Both the position numbers and the translations under genes were made by a program. Of a stretch of DNA of 64,000 nucleotides, positions 62,465 through 64,000 are shown in pieces. This DNA comes from Bacteroidota bacterium (lineage in GTDB: Bacteria; Bacteroidota; Bacteroidia; Bacteroidales; SKPS01). The stretch lies in NCBI GenBank assembly GCA_022709695.1, contig JAKLII010000004.1:1-64000 (forward strand). The letters run 5' to 3'. Numbering within the stretch: position 1 is the first letter of the stretch; every line of letters begins with the position of its first letter. The notes beneath the pieces were generated by a model. That model was not told the origin of the DNA. It was given only the letters and a program-made list of their open reading frames with translations, and did no database searches.

Positions 62465-64000
62465 ATGAAGACAACTTCAAGATTCATGATCATCGCTTTT
62501 TTTCTAAGCTCAGCGTTTCTCTTGCGGGCACAATCGATTAAGATCGATACCCTGGATGCCTGTCCAGGCGACACGATTCTGGTGCCAATCAATGCTGTTG
62601 CGCTGTACGATGTAGCTGCGGTATCGCTGGCAGTAGTTTACAATCCATCCGTTTTAACCATGATTGGCCTGGAGAATGTGCATCCTCAGCTTTCCGGAAT
62701 GATGTTCAACGTCATCTCAGTCCCTTCGCCACAAATAAGGCTCGGATGGTTTACCATGGGATCATCAGGCGCAAACATCGGAACCGCCAAAATGCTCGAT
62801 CTGAAAATGGTGTACCACGGAGGGGCAGTAAATCTTCCGTTTGACCCTTCTTCAGAGCTCGCTGACAACAATTTCAATGTATTACCCGTAGTTTTCAATT
62901 CCGGAAGGGTGCAGAACGGATCTACTCCTGCCATCAGTCAGCAACCCCAGTCGGTATATGTGTGTAACGGGGTCCCCACAGGTTTCTCCTTGCTGTCATC
63001 CAATACCCAGGGGTATGAATGGCAAATTCTGTCCGGAAGCACCTGGGTTCCTCTGATCAATGATCTGGTATACAGCGGTGTAAACACACCAAACCTGCAG
63101 ATATCCGCCACAACCCCTTCGATGCATCTGAACCAGTATCGCTGCAGGCTCGACAATTTCTGCGACCTCTATTCAGATAATGTGACCCTCTATGTAAGCA
63201 ATCCGATGGTGGATGCTGGTTCAGACGACACGATCTGCTTCGGCGGAAGTACTGTTCTCTCTGCAACCGTAAACGGAGGATTTGCCCCTTATACCTATAC
63301 GTGGACTCCCGGAGGTGTTGGTTCATCCATCACCGTTAACCCTGGCGCCACCCAACTCTACCAGATCCAGATAACAGACAGCATCGGTTGTATGGCTATG
63401 GATCAGGTCCAGGTGGTTGTAAGCCATCCTGTGACCACCGCAGGTCCAAACGATACCATTTGCATCGGGGCTTCAAAAACAATTCTTGCCCAGACCGCCG
63501 GTGGTATTGCACCCTACAATTACACATGGCAGCATGGGGGAAACCAGCCCCAAACCATAGTAACGCCCACAGCCGGACAAACCTATGTGGTGAATGTGAC
63601 TGATTTAGCAGGGTGTCCTTCTTCAGCAAGTATTTTTATTCAGGTGAGTCAACCTTCCGTTAATGCAGGAAACGATGACACTTTGTGTATTACTGCCCAG
63701 AAAACCATCACTGCTTCGATCACAGGTGGGTATGCTCCGTTTCAGTACAACTGGAGCAATGCTGCCTCTTCCCCGTCTATTGTGGTTGCACCCCTTGTAC
63801 ATACCACCTATACAGTAACTATCACCGACAAATTCAACTGCCCTGCCACTGATCAGATCGTTGTCAGGGTGAGCAACCCGGTGGTACAGGTAAATCCGAA
63901 TGACACCATTTGCCTTGGAATGAATAAATCTCTCACTGCCAGTGCCACAGGAGGATTTGGTGCTTATTTGTACCAATGGAGTACCACACAAACGACTCCC
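62465..64000 (+). CDS. secreted protein with cohesin-like domain and PKD/SprB-like repeats (open at the right edge)
   Basis: Translated from the ATG at 62465; 512 codons without a stop reach the edge. The signal peptide ends near RAQ-S (about 24). Residues 25-160 are cohesin-like: IKIDTLDACPGDTILVPI, AAVSLAVVYNPSVLTM and IRLGWFTMGSSG. An Ig-like domain follows (about 160-240, with QQPQSVYVCNG). From about 242 come units of about 75 aa that start DAGSDDTIC, AGPNDTIC, AGNDDTLC and NPNDTIC and contain GGxAPYxYxW and a TYxVxVTD strand, four so far, the last cut by the edge. The design is like adhesin stalks that carry a binding domain at the tip. A sorting domain may lie beyond the window. Confidence 0.83.
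   Translation, partial: MKTTSRFMIIAFFLSSAFLLRAQSIKIDTLDACPGDTILVPINAVALYDVAAVSLAVVYNPSVLTMIGLENVHPQLSGMMFNVISVPSPQIRLGWFTMGSSGANIGTAKMLDLKMVYHGGAVNLPFDPSSELADNNFNVLPVVFNSGRVQNGSTPAISQQPQSVYVCNGVPTGFSLLSSNTQGYEWQILSGSTWVPLINDLVYSGVNTPNLQISATTPSMHLNQYRCRLDNFCDLYSDNVTLYVSNPMVDAGSDDTICFGGSTVLSATVNGGFAPYTYTWTPGGVGSSITVNPGATQLYQIQITDSIGCMAMDQVQVVVSHPVTTAGPNDTICIGASKTILAQTAGGIAPYNYTWQHGGNQPQTIVTPTAGQTYVVNVTDLAGCPSSASIFIQVSQPSVNAGNDDTLCITAQKTITASITGGYAPFQYNWSNAASSPSIVVAPLVHTTYTVTITDKFNCPATDQIVVRVSNPVVQVNPNDTICLGMNKSLTASATGGFGAYLYQWSTTQTTP

Noticed and set aside
32529..64000. Cellulosome interpretation of the cohesin-dockerin cluster
   Set aside because: No glycoside hydrolase, esterase, lyase or carbohydrate-binding module was recognised in the visible genes, so plant-fibre breakdown is not supported.

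Overview
The window looks like a chromosomal piece of an uncultured member of the Bacteroidota. The reasons are type IX secretion (T9SS) C-terminal sorting domains on several secreted proteins, TAnnTTTG-type -7 promoter boxes, a complete Bat operon, DUF1573 and DUF4293 proteins, and a Rho factor with a long low-complexity N-terminal extension. I found no rRNA, tRNA or CRISPR array.

Region 1 (1 to about 8,350) is an AT-rich accessory block. It starts in a truncated IS481-type transposase and holds one tight minus-strand defence operon: type I restriction subunit hsdR, a fused methylase-specificity gene (hsdM-hsdS with one target recognition domain), the two Kiwa anti-phage genes kwaA and kwaB, and an unrecognised 413-aa protein with a possible nuclease core. 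A 676-bp non-coding stretch with a 9-bp tandem repeat separates it from the GC-richer chromosome.

Region 2 (8,397 to 32,234) is mostly ordinary chromosome: a T9SS-exported beta-propeller protein; the Bat operon (moxR, DUF58, a BatD-like membrane protein, batA, a batB-TPR fusion, batD, batE); a DUF4293 protein facing rho; a serine hydrolase; a DPM1-like glycosyltransferase; a membrane protein; a class IV aminotransferase; cysH-type sulfonucleotide reductase; a metallo-beta-lactamase-fold hydrolase; two coupled DUF1573 proteins; a nitroreductase; and an RlmI-like rRNA methyltransferase. Heptamer tandem repeats sit at 30,950-31,051.

Region 3 (32,529 to the right edge) is the most unusual part: seven consecutive plus-strand genes with gaps of 5 to 41 bp, more than 31 kb, nearly all encoding secreted multi-domain beta-rich proteins. 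The first is a 5,274-residue giant. Two proteins (the giant and the 860-aa one) carry dockerin-like repeats, and three (1,802 aa, 352 aa and the open-ended last one) begin with cohesin-like domains. No carbohydrate-active enzyme is present. The set looks like a non-cellulosomal cohesin-dockerin surface assembly exported by T9SS. The giant alternates six choice-of-anchor-D/Hydin-like domains with seven related sandwich modules that host nested insert domains. Domains that I recall on single mega-proteins in other phyla appear here to be split over neighbouring genes.
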